A DNA stretch of 64,000 nucleotides from Bacteroidaceae bacterium (lineage in GTDB: Bacteria; Bacteroidota; Bacteroidia; Bacteroidales; Bacteroidaceae). The translations under genes and the position numbers were made by a program. Each line of letters starts with the position of its first letter. The stretch's first letter is position 1. Under the pieces are notes generated by a model that saw nothing but the letters and a program-made list of their open reading frames with translations, was not told where the DNA came from and made no database searches. The stretch lies in contig JAFUFK010000013.1 of NCBI GenBank assembly GCA_017469925.1, positions 124,001-188,000 on the forward strand. Direction: 5' to 3'. Shown here one piece after another: positions 17,094 through 27,203 of this stretch.

Positions 17094-19655
17094 ATGAAGA
17101 TTAAAGCAAGTAACACGAATCAGGCTTCGTTCCGTACGATTAGCGTCCGGAGCAACATCCCCGAGAAACTGACAAAACTCGAGGAGTTGGCACACAATAT
17201 GTGGTGGGCTTGGAACCATGATGCCCGTAGCCTGTTCCGTAACATTGATGAGAAGCTGTTTGACCAGTGCGGAGGCAACCCCGTGCTGATGCTCGAACAC
17301 CTGAACTATGAGAAGATGAGTGCCTTGGCAGAGGACAAGGCTGTGCTGAAGAAAATGGACGACGTCTATGCCCAGTTCCGCACCTACATGGATGTAGAGC
17401 CTGACCATAAGCGTGCTTCTGTAGCCTATCTTTGTATGGAGTATGGTTTGAATCAGGTCTTGAAGATTTACTCTGGTGGCCTTGGCATTCTTGCTGGTGA
17501 CTACCTCAAGGAAGCCAGCGACTCGAACGTAGATATGGTAGCTGTTGGTTTCCTCTATCGCTATGGCTACTTCACACAGACCCTCTCAATGGATGGTCAG
17601 CAGATTGCCAACTACGAGGCGCAGAACTTCGGTTCACTCCCCATAGAACAACAACTCAATGAGGATGGCACGCCAATGGTTGTTGATGTGCCATATATGG
17701 ACTATTACGTGCATGCATATGTATGGCGTGTCAACGTAGGTCGTATCAAACTCTATCTGCTCGATACCGACAACGACATGAACTCCGACTTCGACCGCCC
17801 CATCACCCACGCTCTCTATGGCGGCGACTGGGAAAATCGTCTGAAGCAGGAGATTCTGCTCGGCATCGGTGGTGTGCTCACGCTGAAGAAGCTGGGCATT
17901 ACGAAGGATGTCTATCATTGTAACGAGGGCCACGCCGCCCTATGCAACGTACAACGTTTGGTTGATTTGGTTCAGGAAGGCATGACCTTCACCCAGGCTC
18001 TCGAACTCGTGCGCGCATCTTCGCTTTACACTGTCCACACACCCGTGCCTGCCGGTCATGACTATTTCGACGAAGGCCTCTTCTCAAAATATATGGGTGG
18101 CTATGCCGACATGCTGGGTATCACTTGGGACGAGTTTATCGGTATGGGCCGCATGAATCCTGATGACCACAGCGAACGCTTCTGCATGTCCACCTTTGCC
18201 TGCAACACCTCTCAGGAGGTCAACGGCGTATCGTGGCTCCACGGCGAAGTGTCGAAGAAGATGTTCTCAGGCATCTGGCAAGGCTACTATCCCGAAGAGA
18301 GTCATGTCGGTTACGTGACCAATGGTGTCCACTTCCCCACGTGGTGTGCCAACGAGTGGCGCAAGCTCTATCGCAAGCACTTTGCTCCCGAACACCTTGC
18401 CGACCAGTCGAACCAGTCGATTTGGGAGGCCATCTACAACGTCAGCGACGAAGAGGTGTGGGAGACCCGCACTCAGTTGAAAAATAAACTGACCGACTAC
18501 ATCCGTGAGCAGTTCCGCGACTCTTGGCTCAAAAATCAGGGCGACCCCTCACGTGTGGTCAGCCTCATGGAGAAAATCAATCCCAACGCCCTGCTTATTG
18601 GATTTGGTCGTCGTTTTGCTACCTACAAGCGTGCCCACTTATTGTTCACCGACCTCGACCGTCTGGCTAAGATTGTCAACAATCCCAACTATCCTGTCCA
18701 GTTCCTCTATACGGGTAAGGCACATCCTGCCGACGGTGCAGGTCAGGGACTTATCAAGAAGATTTACGAAATCTCTCAGCGTCCTGAGTTCCTCGGTAAG
18801 ATTATCTTCCTCGAGAACTACGACATGCAGTTGGCACGTCGCCTCGTATCGGGTGTCGATATTTGGATGAACACTCCGACACGCCCCCTCGAGGCCAGTG
18901 GTACCTCTGGTGAGAAGGCCCTGATGAATGGTGTCGTCAACCTCTCCGTCCTCGATGGCTGGTGGCTTGAGGGCTATCGCGAAGGTGCCGGATGGGCACT
19001 TACCGAGAAGCGTACCTACCAGAATCAGGCTTATCAGGATCAGCTTGACGCTGCCACTATTTACTCTCTCCTAGAGAACGAAATCATGCCTCTTTACTAT
19101 GCCCGCAACAAGAAGGGTTATAGCGAGGGCTGGGTACGTGTCATCAAAAACAGCATTGCCCAGATAGCTCCCCACTATACGATGAAGCGTCAGTTGGATG
19201 ACTACTATTCGAAGTTTTACAATCGTCTGCGCGACCGTTCTCAGCTCCTGCGCAAGAACGGCTGTCAGCTAGCCAAGGAGATTGCCAACTGGAAGGAGAC
19301 TGTTGCTGAGCGTTGGGATCAGATTCAGGTTGTCAGTGCTGAGAAGCCTGAACTGTTGAGCCTTGGCATGCCTCAGGCTGGTGAGAAGTATCACATTCGT
19401 ATCGTCATTGATGAAGCTGGTCTTGAGGATGCTGTTGGGCTGGAGCTTGTGACCCTTTCCACCGACAAGGATGGCGTGGACCACATCTACTCCGTTGAAC
19501 CCTTCAGCGTGACGGGTCACGAAGGCAACAATTATACCTTCGAACTCGACCATACCATTAATAACGCAGGCTCCTTTAAGGTTGGCTATCGTCTGTTCCC
19601 GAAGAACGAAAATCTGCCTCACCGTCAGGACTTCTGCTACGTTAAGTGGCTCTGA
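17094..19655 (+). CDS. glgP: Alpha-glucan (glycogen) phosphorylase, short GT35 form
   Basis: An 853-residue enzyme that releases glucose-1-phosphate from glycogen. The N-terminal DUF3417-like domain contains [18 protein letters not shown]. The phosphorylase core has [27 protein letters not shown] split over residues 105-135, [10 protein letters not shown] and [13 protein letters not shown]. It also has [25 protein letters not shown], in which the Lys of GEK should hold pyridoxal phosphate. The length and early glycine motif fit the alpha-glucan-phosphorylase subfamily rather than E. coli GlgP. It lies downstream of the glycogen synthase, probably on the same transcript. Confidence 0.93.
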   Translation: MKIKASNTNQASFRTISVRSNIPEKLTKLEELAHNMWWAWNHDARSLFRNIDEKLFDQCGGNPVLMLEHLNYEKMSALAEDKAVLKKMDDVYAQFRTYMDVEPDHKRASVAYLCMEYGLNQVLKIYSGGLGILAGDYLKEASDSNVDMVAVGFLYRYGYFTQTLSMDGQQIANYEAQNFGSLPIEQQLNEDGTPMVVDVPYMDYYVHAYVWRVNVGRIKLYLLDTDNDMNSDFDRPITHALYGGDWENRLKQEILLGIGGVLTLKKLGITKDVYHCNEGHAALCNVQRLVDLVQEGMTFTQALELVRASSLYTVHTPVPAGHDYFDEGLFSKYMGGYADMLGITWDEFIGMGRMNPDDHSERFCMSTFACNTSQEVNGVSWLHGEVSKKMFSGIWQGYYPEESHVGYVTNGVHFPTWCANEWRKLYRKHFAPEHLADQSNQSIWEAIYNVSDEEVWETRTQLKNKLTDYIREQFRDSWLKNQGDPSRVVSLMEKINPNALLIGFGRRFATYKRAHLLFTDLDRLAKIVNNPNYPVQFLYTGKAHPADGAGQGLIKKIYEISQRPEFLGKIIFLENYDMQLARRLVSGVDIWMNTPTRPLEASGTSGEKALMNGVVNLSVLDGWWLEGYREGAGWALTEKRTYQNQAYQDQLDAATIYSLLENEIMPLYYARNKKGYSEGWVRVIKNSIAQIAPHYTMKRQLDDYYSKFYNRLRDRSQLLRKNGCQLAKEIANWKETVAERWDQIQVVSAEKPELLSLGMPQAGEKYHIRIVIDEAGLEDAVGLELVTLSTDKDGVDHIYSVEPFSVTGHEGNNYTFELDHTINNAGSFKVGYRLFPKNENLPHRQDFCYVKWL

Positions 19656-19685
19656 GTCTTATAACTACTAAGGAGAAAAGAGAAA

Positions 19686-19722
19686 GAATCCCGAAGGCAT
19701 AAAGCTTCCGGGATTTTCTTTT
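19686..19722 (+). terminator. Bidirectional rho-independent terminator
   Basis: AATCCCGAAG and CTTCCGGGATT pair with one bulge around the loop. TTTTCTTTTT follows on the plus strand and a T-rich run follows on the minus strand. It serves both the glycogen operon and the convergent serine dehydratase gene. Confidence 0.8.
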
Positions 19723-19742
19723 TCCGCTATCCGTAGCGTTCT

Positions 19743-20936
19743 TTATAGCTTGGCAAGCCCTCCCTCTGAGGTTTCCTTGTAAAGAGAAGGAAGATCGTGG
19801 CCAGTCTGCTTCATTACCCGAAGGACACGGTCGAAGGAAACGCGATGGTGCCCATCAGAGAGCGATGCATAGAAGTTGGCATCGAGAGCTCGGGCTGCAG
19901 CAAAGGCATTGCGCTCGATACAAGGTATCTGCACAAGGCCGCAGACTGGGTCGCATGTCATACCGAGATGGTGCTCCAGACCCATTTCTGCCGCATATTC
20001 AATCTGGCTTACGCTGCCTCCAAATAGTTGGCAGGCCGCAGCTGCAGCCATCGCGCTAGCTACTCCGACCTCGCCTTGGCAGCCCACATCGGCACCAGAG
20101 ATGCTGGCATTCTTTTTCGCCAAATTCCCGATAAGACCTGCTGTAGCAAGGGCATGGAGGATGCGCTCTTCGGAGAATGTGTGGTTGTGACCTAAATGAT
20201 ATAATACGGCCGGTAGAACACCACATGAACCACATGTGGGAGCAGTGACGATGATGCCTCCCGAAGCATTCTCCTCGCTAACAGCAAGGGCATAGGCATA
20301 GACGAGGCCAGAACTCTGTAGATTTGCCTTATAGCCCTTGGCTTTAGTATAATAGATGGGGGCTTTGCGCTGGAGGCCCAGTGGGCCAGGCAGGACACCT
20401 TCATGGTCGATGCCTCGTTCGACGGATTCTTGCATGACTTGCCATACACGACGCAGATAGTCCCAAATCTCTGGTCCCTCATTTTGCTCAACATATTCCC
20501 ATAGCGAACACCCCGTCTCGCGGCACCACTGAATAATGTCGTCCATTGTGGTCAAGGGATAGACACGGCGGTGCTCGACAGCATCGTTGGGACCTTCGGA
20601 CAATGCTCCGCCTCCGACGCTATAGACCGTCCACGGATCATGGATGGAGCCGTCCTCCCGACGTACAGCAAAGCGCATGGCATTGGGATGGAAGGGGAGG
20701 CGTGTGTGTGGTTCCCAGTGGATTTCGACGGGGGCTTGTGGCTCAAGCACACGCAGGATGGCGACGTCGGTCATGTGGCCCTTACCCGTTGCGGCGAGAG
20801 AGCCATAAAGTATGACATCAAATGCTTTGGCCTCGGGATGGCGCTCGAGATACATCTTAGCCGCAGACTGAGGAGCCATCGTATGGCTGCTACTGGGCCC
20901 GATGCCTATGCGATAGATATGGCGAATGGACTCCAT
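19743..20936 (-). CDS. sdaA: L-serine dehydratase, iron-sulfur type, single chain
   Basis: A 397-residue cytoplasmic enzyme that deaminates L-serine to pyruvate and ammonia. The beta-like N-terminal part has GIGPSSSHTMAPQSAA and TGKGHMTD. The alpha-like C-terminal part has the cluster-region cysteines TCGSCGVLP, ADVGCQGEVGVASAMAAAA and TCDPVCGLVQIPCIERNA. The start is ATG 20936 (MESIRHIYRIG); the longer reading to 21023 runs into the PRPP synthetase gene. It is the last gene of a minus-strand set with a 25-base gap after prs. Confidence 0.93.
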   Translation of the reverse strand: MESIRHIYRIGIGPSSSHTMAPQSAAKMYLERHPEAKAFDVILYGSLAATGKGHMTDVAILRVLEPQAPVEIHWEPHTRLPFHPNAMRFAVRREDGSIHDPWTVYSVGGGALSEGPNDAVEHRRVYPLTTMDDIIQWCRETGCSLWEYVEQNEGPEIWDYLRRVWQVMQESVERGIDHEGVLPGPLGLQRKAPIYYTKAKGYKANLQSSGLVYAYALAVSEENASGGIIVTAPTCGSCGVLPAVLYHLGHNHTFSEERILHALATAGLIGNLAKKNASISGADVGCQGEVGVASAMAAAAACQLFGGSVSQIEYAAEMGLEHHLGMTCDPVCGLVQIPCIERNAFAAARALDANFYASLSDGHHRVSFDRVLRVMKQTGHDLPSLYKETSEGGLAKL

Positions 20937-20961
20937 AGGAAAAGGTGAGAAAACAGGAAAT

Positions 20962-21897
20962 CTATATGAGATACTGGTCGCTGATGCTCTCGTTATTTTC
21001 GACGCGAGAGATGGTGCTGGCAATAAGTTCTGCTACGGAGATTTGCTTCACCTTGGGGCATTGGCCGCGATAGGGGATGGAGTCGGTGAATACCATTTCG
21101 ACGAGAGGACTCTTTTCGACGCGCTCGTCGGCGGGGGCGCTCATGATGCAATGGCTGGCAATGGCACGTACCGAACGGGCTCCGTTCTCAATCATCAGTT
21201 CGGCGGCTCGGGTAATTGTGCCACCCGTATCGACGATGTCGTCGAGCAGGACGACGTTGGCGTCCGTGACGTCACCAATGACCTGCATAGTGGCCACTTC
21301 GTTGGGGCGTCGACGAGTCTTGTTGCAGAGTACAAGGGGACATTTGAGGTATTTGCTATAGGTCGATGCGCGCTTCGAACCACCTACGTCGGGCGTGGCG
21401 ATGACCAGATTCTCAAGATTGAGACTCTGGATGTAGGGCAGCATGACGGAGGAGGCGTAGAGGTGATCTACGGGAATGTCGAAGAAGCCCTGTTCCTGGT
21501 CGGCATGAAGGTCCATTGTGATGACGCGGTGGACACCGGCTACAGAGAGCATATCGGCCACAAGCTTGGCACCGATGCTGACGCGTGGTTTGTCCTTACG
21601 GTCCTGACGCGCCCAGCCGAAGTAGGGAATGACGGCATTGATGGTACGGGCAGATGCGCGTTTGGCGGCGTCAATCATCAGCAGCAGTTCCATGAGGTTG
21701 TCGCTGTTGGGAAATGTGGATTGCACAAGAAAGACATCGCGTCCGCGTATGCTCTCTTCGTAACTGACGGAGAATTCGCCGTCGGCAAAGCGTGTGATGA
21801 CCAAATTACCAAGCGGACAGCCGAGTGCCGCACAAATCTTTTCGGCCAAGTAGCGTGTCTTAGTGCCGCTGAAGACCAGGAAGTGGGTGTTTTGCAT
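20962..21897 (-). CDS. prs: Ribose-phosphate pyrophosphokinase (PRPP synthetase)
   Basis: A 311-residue class I enzyme making PRPP from ribose-5-phosphate and ATP for nucleotide, NAD, His and Trp synthesis. Visible motifs are FADGEFSV, PYFGWARQDRK, the divalent-metal site VITMDLHADQEQGFFD, ATPDVGGSKRA and the PRPP loop VVLLDDIVDTGGTI. The length is normal. The gene starts 41 bases after the TenI-like gene and has no TAnnTTTG box of its own, so it is probably read from the promoter in front of that gene. Confidence 0.95.
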   Translation of the reverse strand: MQNTHFLVFSGTKTRYLAEKICAALGCPLGNLVITRFADGEFSVSYEESIRGRDVFLVQSTFPNSDNLMELLLMIDAAKRASARTINAVIPYFGWARQDRKDKPRVSIGAKLVADMLSVAGVHRVITMDLHADQEQGFFDIPVDHLYASSVMLPYIQSLNLENLVIATPDVGGSKRASTYSKYLKCPLVLCNKTRRRPNEVATMQVIGDVTDANVVLLDDIVDTGGTITRAAELMIENGARSVRAIASHCIMSAPADERVEKSPLVEMVFTDSIPYRGQCPKVKQISVAELIASTISRVENNESISDQYLI

Positions 21898-21938
21898 TGT
21901 TAATTATTTTTCGAGATAACGATATAGCGCGATTATTC

Positions 21939-22547
21939 TCAATCCGTTGCCTGACGGAGCTTGCGGAAGTGGGCGATGAGGTCCTTGTAGTCGTAGCCGC
22001 GATGGATGTTGAAGCGACGCCAGAGGTCGCCCCTGATGACTACGCCACCAAATCCGTACTGCCGCACCTGAGAGATGTTTTCAAGTGCTATGCCGCCCTG
22101 GGCCATGACGTGTTTGTCGATGATGCCCTGACGGGTGGTCTGACGGAGGTCCTGTTCCGTGAAACGTGCCACGTAACTGGGTTCGGAGATGCTGTCGAAG
22201 ACGTTTTTCAGGATTACGTACTTACTCTGCCGCTTCAGTTGTGCCACCTCGTCCAGCGTATAGCATGTTCGCGTGAGCGTGTCGTGATAGTCGGGTGGGG
22301 GTGTCGGGTTATGATGGCTTAGGTGGATGCCCATGAGGTTGAACTCCTCCTTCAGGTAGAAGTGGTCGTGCACGACGATGCGATGGTGGTATTCCTCGGG
22401 CAGGAGGGTGAGCAGCCGCTCGCAGAATACGGGTTCGCTCTGGGGCTTACGAAGGTGGAGTATATCAAGGCCTTCTTCGAACAGGGTGGTCAGAATCTTA
22501 TCCTCTTCGATGAAGAAGTCGGGGGATGTCAGTAGAATCAGTTTCAT
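21939..22547 (-). CDS. ThiE/TenI-family protein
   Basis: A 202-residue TIM-barrel protein of the TMP-TENI family. It shows GLDILHLRKP (the LQLRxK-like pyrophosphate strand), IVVHDHFYL, GIHLSHHN, and QGGIALENISQVRQYGFGGVVIRGDLW near the end. Thiamine phosphate synthase couples the thiazole and pyrimidine parts. TenI-like members lack that activity and aromatise the thiazole. The shortened phosphate-binding motifs here make TenI or a divergent relative as likely as a true synthase. It heads the unit followed by prs and sdaA. Confidence 0.75.
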   Translation of the reverse strand: MKLILLTSPDFFIEEDKILTTLFEEGLDILHLRKPQSEPVFCERLLTLLPEEYHHRIVVHDHFYLKEEFNLMGIHLSHHNPTPPPDYHDTLTRTCYTLDEVAQLKRQSKYVILKNVFDSISEPSYVARFTEQDLRQTTRQGIIDKHVMAQGGIALENISQVRQYGFGGVVIRGDLWRRFNIHRGYDYKDLIAHFRKLRQATD

Positions 22548-22567
22548 GCCGTCCGCTTAATTCACGG

Positions 22568-22598
22568 CAAAGATACAAAATAAATTGGTAATCGGCAA
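22568..22598 (-). promoter_or_regulatory. Promoter of the TenI-prs-sdaA unit
   Basis: On the minus strand: TTG at 22598-22596, 20 bases, TATCTTTG at 22575-22568. The TTG abuts the TTG of the divergent fucosidase promoter, forming a shared CAATTG at 22596-22601. Confidence 0.7.
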
Positions 22599-22628
22599 TT
22601 GATAATTGATATTTATTTCATATATTTG
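22599..22628 (+). promoter_or_regulatory. Promoter of the alpha-L-fucosidase gene
   Basis: TTG at 22599-22601, 19 bases, TATATTTG at 22621-22628, then ATG at 22633, four bases later. The leader is almost absent, as for some other genes in this window. Confidence 0.7.
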
Positions 22629-22632
22629 CAAC

Positions 22633-24468
22633 ATGAAAAAGATAGTCCTACTTGCTGTCCTCTTTTTGCAGCTTCCCCTGAGTGCCAGAAACCGAGTTGC
22701 CGATCCCAAGCCCTGTGGCCCTTTGCCTAACGAGAATCAGCTTCGTTGGCAGGATATGGAGATGTATGCCTTTCTCCACTACAGCCTGAACACCTATACC
22801 GACCAAGAGTGGGGCTTCGGCAACGAATCGCCCTCGCTCTTTAATCCGGAAAGGCTGGATTGCCGTCAGTGGGCCAGGGTCTGCAAGCAGTCGGGCATGC
22901 GAGGCATCATCCTGACGGCCAAGCACCATTGCGGCTTCTGCCTATGGCCTTCGGACTATACCGACTACTCCGTGAAGAGTTCGCCCTGGAAAAGCGGAAA
23001 GGGCGACATCGTCCGCGAACTGGCCGAGGCTTGTCGTGAGGAGGGGCTGGCTTTTGCCGTCTATCTCTCGCCCTGGGACCGCAATCATCCAGAGTACGGA
23101 CGACCAGAGTACATTACTTACTTCCGCAATCAGTTGCACGAACTGCTGACGCGCTATGGCGATATCTTCGAAGTGTGGTTCGACGGAGCCAATGGCGGTG
23201 ACGGTTGGTATGGCGGTGCCAACGAAATGCGACGCATCGACAAACTGACTTACTACCAGTGGCCAGAAACCTTCCGACAGATTCGTGAGATGCAACCCCG
23301 CATCGTCATCTGGAACGACGGCAGCACACGTGGCGACCTGCGCTGGGTGGGCACTGAGGCAGGTAATGTGGGCGAGACAAACTGGAGCCTGTTGCGAAGC
23401 ACTGGTCAGGTGGAGCATTGGATGCTGCGGATAGGCGTGGAGGACGGCGACCTCTGGGTACCCGGCGAAACGAACACGAGTATCCGTCCGGGATGGTTCT
23501 ACCATAAGACGGAGGACGGCAATGTCAAGAGTCTGTCGAAGTTGATGGAGATTTACTATTCGTCGGTAGGCCGTAACTCTACGCTCTTGCTCAACTTCCC
23601 CATCACGCCCGACGGACGCATCCACCCAAATGACAGCCTGCGCGGTCTGGCCTTTGCGAAGGCTATCCGAGAGACCTTCCGCACGAATCTGGCTGAAAAG
23701 GCTGAGATTGTGGCCACGAATGTGCGCGGACAGAGCAAGCGCTATGCGGCCCGGCGTGTCGTAGATGGCCGGAAGGATACCTATTGGGCAACGGATGATG
23801 GTGTCACCTCTGCCTCTCTGACGATTAAGTTCAAGGAGCCAACCACCTTCAATCGCTTCCTCGTCGAGGAGTACATCCCGCTGGGACAGCGTGTAAGGTG
23901 TTGGCAACTGGAGGCTCTCGTCGATGGCGAGTGGCAACCGCTTCGTGACCATCTGGTAAAAGGCTCTGACGGCCTGACCACCATAGGCCACCGACGTATC
24001 ATCTGCTTCCCTGAGGTCACGGCTACCCAACTGCGAATGACCATTGCTGACAGCAAGGCTTGTCCTCTTATTTCCCGCCTTGGCGTATATCGGGCACAGG
24101 AGATAACGGCCAGGACGGCCGACGCCGGAGAGAAGCGTTCGTCGGGCCTTCACATCTTCTTTGCCAACGACAACACGATGCTCATGGACTTCGACGAGCC
24201 ACAGCGCCTCTCGGGCTTCCGCTATTTGCCGCCACAGGATTCGAGCGACGGCGTGGTGACTCATTACAGCCTCTGGGCGTCGAACGACTGGAGCAAGTGG
24301 GAACTGCTCTCGAAGGGCGAGTTCTCCAACATTGTCAACAACCCCATCTGGCAGACCATCACGTTCAAACCCACGACCTGTCGCATACTGCGTTTGCAGG
24401 CCGAACGCATTGCAAGCGGTCAGCTTATGGGTTATGACGATATAGAGTTGATACCCGCTCAGTTTTGA
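22633..24468 (+). CDS. Secreted alpha-L-fucosidase, GH29, with discoidin-like C-terminus
   Basis: A 611-residue exported glycosidase. After the signal peptide (MKKIVLLAVLFLQLPLSA) the GH29 barrel shows MYAFLHYSLNTYTDQEWG, GIILTAKHHCGFCLWPSDYTD, VYLSPWDRNHPEYG, the nucleophile Asp184 in VWFDGANG and NSTLLLNFPITPDGRI. Residues about 360-611 form one or two F5/8-type (discoidin) beta sandwiches (VVDGRKDTYWATDDG, FKEPTTFNRFLVEEYIPLGQRV), typical of host-glycan enzymes. It should remove fucose from glycans in the periplasm or at the cell surface. The start is ATG 22633; the upstream ATG at 22606 lies inside the promoter. Confidence 0.92.
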   Translation: MKKIVLLAVLFLQLPLSARNRVADPKPCGPLPNENQLRWQDMEMYAFLHYSLNTYTDQEWGFGNESPSLFNPERLDCRQWARVCKQSGMRGIILTAKHHCGFCLWPSDYTDYSVKSSPWKSGKGDIVRELAEACREEGLAFAVYLSPWDRNHPEYGRPEYITYFRNQLHELLTRYGDIFEVWFDGANGGDGWYGGANEMRRIDKLTYYQWPETFRQIREMQPRIVIWNDGSTRGDLRWVGTEAGNVGETNWSLLRSTGQVEHWMLRIGVEDGDLWVPGETNTSIRPGWFYHKTEDGNVKSLSKLMEIYYSSVGRNSTLLLNFPITPDGRIHPNDSLRGLAFAKAIRETFRTNLAEKAEIVATNVRGQSKRYAARRVVDGRKDTYWATDDGVTSASLTIKFKEPTTFNRFLVEEYIPLGQRVRCWQLEALVDGEWQPLRDHLVKGSDGLTTIGHRRIICFPEVTATQLRMTIADSKACPLISRLGVYRAQEITARTADAGEKRSSGLHIFFANDNTMLMDFDEPQRLSGFRYLPPQDSSDGVVTHYSLWASNDWSKWELLSKGEFSNIVNNPIWQTITFKPTTCRILRLQAERIASGQLMGYDDIELIPAQF

Positions 24469-25670
24469 GCCGCGATGCTCTGAGCCACCGCCCAGCCCAT
24501 TGTCCAAGCGGCTTGCAGGTTGAAGCCACCCGTCACGCCATCCACATCCGTCACTTCACCCGCCACGAAGAGGCGGGGAAAGCGCTTGAGCGATAGCGTA
24601 TTCGGGTCTATCTCACGAAGTGAAATGCCCCCAGCCGTTACGAACTCGCCCTTGTAGGTCCGCCTGCCGTCGGTGTGGTAGGTGTCGGCCGTCAGTGTGG
24701 CAATGAGCCTGTTGCGCTCACGCTTGTTCAGTGCGTCCCATCGTTGCGAGGCCGAGATGTTCGCCCTTTCGAGCAGCATGGCCCACAGACGGCTGCTCAG
24801 CCACTCGGGATGGTGGTTGGCCACAAGGCGGTCGCTACGTTGGAACGAATCGAGCAGCCTGCCCACTTCCTGCTCGTCGCGGCCCTCCATCCAGTTGATG
24901 AGCAGGGCGGCACGATAATCCCGTTCTGCCAGCCATCGGGCGGCGTAGGAGGAGAGGCGCAGGATGGCCGGGCCACTCACCCCAAAGTGGGTCAGGAGCA
25001 ATGGACCTTCGGCACAGAAGCGAGTGCCGGCAAAGGCGACGGAGACAGACGCTGCAACCGTCCCCGATAGGCTCTGCAGGCGCTTGTCATCGACATTCAG
25101 GGCGAAGAGCGACGGCACAGGCGACTCGAGGCGTAAGTCGAGAGGGTCGAGGAAACTGAGTCCCTGCCTGCGAGGCGCCCCCCCTGTCGTCACGACCAGG
25201 ACGTCATATAGATGTGCCTCGTTTCCCACTATTATTTCGTAGCCAACGCCTTGGGGTTTGACCTGCTCTGCCTTGGCGTTCGTGAGCAATCTTACGCCGA
25301 GTTGACGCATTAGGCGAAGCAGTGTCCCGACAATCTCCATGGCGTCCTGCGACTGAGGAAAGACGCATTCGTCCTCCTGAATGACCAACCTTACGCCCTC
25401 CCGTTCCCACCATCGACGGCAGTCTTCGGGAGAGAAGTGTCGCAAGAGCCGCTCCATCAGTCGTGCTCCACGTGGATAGACCTTCGAGAGGTCGCTGATC
25501 CCGCGGAACGAGTTCGTCAGGTTGCAACGTCCGCCGCCCGTGACGGCCACCTTCGCCAACGGCCGACGCCCACGCTCGAAGACCGTGACCTCGGCTTCGG
25601 GCATCCTCCTCTTCAGTTCGATGGCACAGAAGCAACCCGCAGCTCCTGCTCCGATGATGGCAACTCTCAT
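24459..25670 (-). CDS. Flavoprotein of the BaiN/HI0933 family
   Basis: A 403-residue FAD-dependent protein. It has the dinucleotide loop GAGAAGCFCAIEL, an acidic end of strand 2 (VTVFERGRRPLAKVAVTGGGRCNLTN, the family hallmark), a second ATGGAPRRQ-type glycine motif and the closing motif LFVAGEVTDVDGVTGGFNLQAAW. Family members are annotated as NAD(P)/FAD-dependent oxidoreductases; the substrate is unknown. The 3' end overlaps the convergent fucosidase gene by 10 bases. A near-consensus -7 box (TATCTTCG on the minus strand, 25702-25695) lies upstream. Confidence 0.87.
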   Translation of the reverse strand: MRVAIIGAGAAGCFCAIELKRRMPEAEVTVFERGRRPLAKVAVTGGGRCNLTNSFRGISDLSKVYPRGARLMERLLRHFSPEDCRRWWEREGVRLVIQEDECVFPQSQDAMEIVGTLLRLMRQLGVRLLTNAKAEQVKPQGVGYEIIVGNEAHLYDVLVVTTGGAPRRQGLSFLDPLDLRLESPVPSLFALNVDDKRLQSLSGTVAASVSVAFAGTRFCAEGPLLLTHFGVSGPAILRLSSYAARWLAERDYRAALLINWMEGRDEQEVGRLLDSFQRSDRLVANHHPEWLSSRLWAMLLERANISASQRWDALNKRERNRLIATLTADTYHTDGRRTYKGEFVTAGGISLREIDPNTLSLKRFPRLFVAGEVTDVDGVTGGFNLQAAWTMGWAVAQSIAAQN

Positions 25671-25746
25671 CTGCTTGAAATTCGGTTTGTTGCGCGAAGA
25701 TACAAAAAAGTTGAGAGATAAGAATCAGGAATTGAGAAATAATTAT

Positions 25747-25754
25747 TACATTTG
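25747..25754 (+). promoter_or_regulatory. -7 box in front of rmuC
   Basis: TACATTTG lies 24 bases before the ATG at 25779. No TTG lies at the usual distance. Confidence 0.5.
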
Positions 25755-25778
25755 TGTCCAAATTCGAAAAAGTACACG

Positions 25779-27203
25779 ATGATGCAATACCTGATAGGAC
25801 TCGGAGGACTGCTGATAGGCCTTGCTATCGCAGGATACTTTATTATGCGATTGCGCACGCGCGTGGCCGTACTCGATGGTGAGCGCAAGTTTGCGCTGGC
25901 CGATGCCGAGCGGCTTCGCACGGAAGGCGAACAGAAGGCTGCACAGATGCGCCAGGATGCAGCAAACATGCGCGAACGACTGCTCCAGCAACAGCAGGAA
26001 CGCTTAGACCTGGCTAAACAAGAGTACGTGGAGGCCCTTAGGGCCATGCGCGAGCAGCACGAGCACCAGATGGGGCAACAGCTGCAACTCGTGCGCGAAC
26101 AGATGAACTCGGCCTCCGAACGCATACTGAAGGAACGTGCCGAAGAACTCTCGACGAAGAACCGCGAGCAACTCTCGACCATACTCACCCCCCTGCAATC
26201 GAACATCCAGCAGATGCGCGAGGCTGTGGAGAAGAGCGGACGTGAGCATACCATCACGATGCAACGCCTCGATGCGTCTATCGCAAAGAGTTTCGAGTTG
26301 AGTCGCGAGGTGGGAGAGCGTGCCGACCGCCTGACCCAAGCCCTCACCGGCGAGAATAAGACGCAGGGCAACTTTGGCGAACTGAAGCTGAAGCAACTGC
26401 TGCAAGACATGGGACTGGAGGAGGGTGTGCAGTTCGAATTGCAAGAAACCCTCCGCGACGCCGAAGGCTATACGGTGAAGGACGACAACCACCGACTCAT
26501 CCCCGATGCCATCCTGCACTTTCCCGACAATCGCGACGTGATTATCGACTCGAAAATGTCGTTTACGGCCTTCGAGGAGTACTGCAACACGAAGGACGCG
26601 GACGCGCAGAGCGATGCCCTGCGTCGGCATATTGCCAGCATGCGCACCCACGTTAGCGAACTGGCCAAGAAGAACTATCCCAAATACATGCGCGACGACC
26701 ATGCCCGGCTCGACTTTGTCCTGATGTACGTCTTCTCGGAGTCGGCCTTGCAACTGGCTCTGGCCAACGACACCACACTCTGGAAGGAAGCATACGACAA
26801 GGGCGTCATCATCTCGGGTTCCCAAAACCTGTATATGATACTGCGCGTGCTCGAACTGACCTGGAAGCAGACTCGCCAATACGAGAACCAGCAGCAAATC
26901 ATCGCCTTGGCCGACGAACTCGTGGATCGCGTACAACTCTTTGCCGAACGAATGGCCGACACCCGCAAGCAACTGGAGCGCACGGCCGAGTCCTTCGACA
27001 AACTCCGACTCATCACGGCCGACAAGGGCAAGAGCATCGTGACCTCGGCCCGCAAACTCCTGAAGATGGGTGCCAGCGAGAATGCCAAGCGGAACATCTC
27101 GCTCACCTCACTGGCTATCGACGAAGAGACCCAACCCGCAAGTAATAATTCATTATCACACGAACATGAACAGACAGAAGAAATTCATCCTGCAAGAGAG
27201 TGA
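25779..27203 (+). CDS. rmuC: RmuC-family DNA recombination protein
   Basis: A 474-residue protein with an N-terminal membrane anchor (YLIGLGGLLIGLAIAGYFIM), a long coiled coil (about 30-190) and the RmuC nuclease-like domain: GNFGELKLKQLLQDMGL, LIPDAILHFPDNRDVIIDSKMSFTAFEEY, DFVLMYVFSESALQLAL. RmuC limits inversion and recombination at short repeats in E. coli. The last 23 residues read through DNA that looks intergenic (TAATAATT...) and overlap the start of the next gene by 38 bases. Confidence 0.92.
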   Translation: MMQYLIGLGGLLIGLAIAGYFIMRLRTRVAVLDGERKFALADAERLRTEGEQKAAQMRQDAANMRERLLQQQQERLDLAKQEYVEALRAMREQHEHQMGQQLQLVREQMNSASERILKERAEELSTKNREQLSTILTPLQSNIQQMREAVEKSGREHTITMQRLDASIAKSFELSREVGERADRLTQALTGENKTQGNFGELKLKQLLQDMGLEEGVQFELQETLRDAEGYTVKDDNHRLIPDAILHFPDNRDVIIDSKMSFTAFEEYCNTKDADAQSDALRRHIASMRTHVSELAKKNYPKYMRDDHARLDFVLMYVFSESALQLALANDTTLWKEAYDKGVIISGSQNLYMILRVLELTWKQTRQYENQQQIIALADELVDRVQLFAERMADTRKQLERTAESFDKLRLITADKGKSIVTSARKLLKMGASENAKRNISLTSLAIDEETQPASNNSLSHEHEQTEEIHPARE

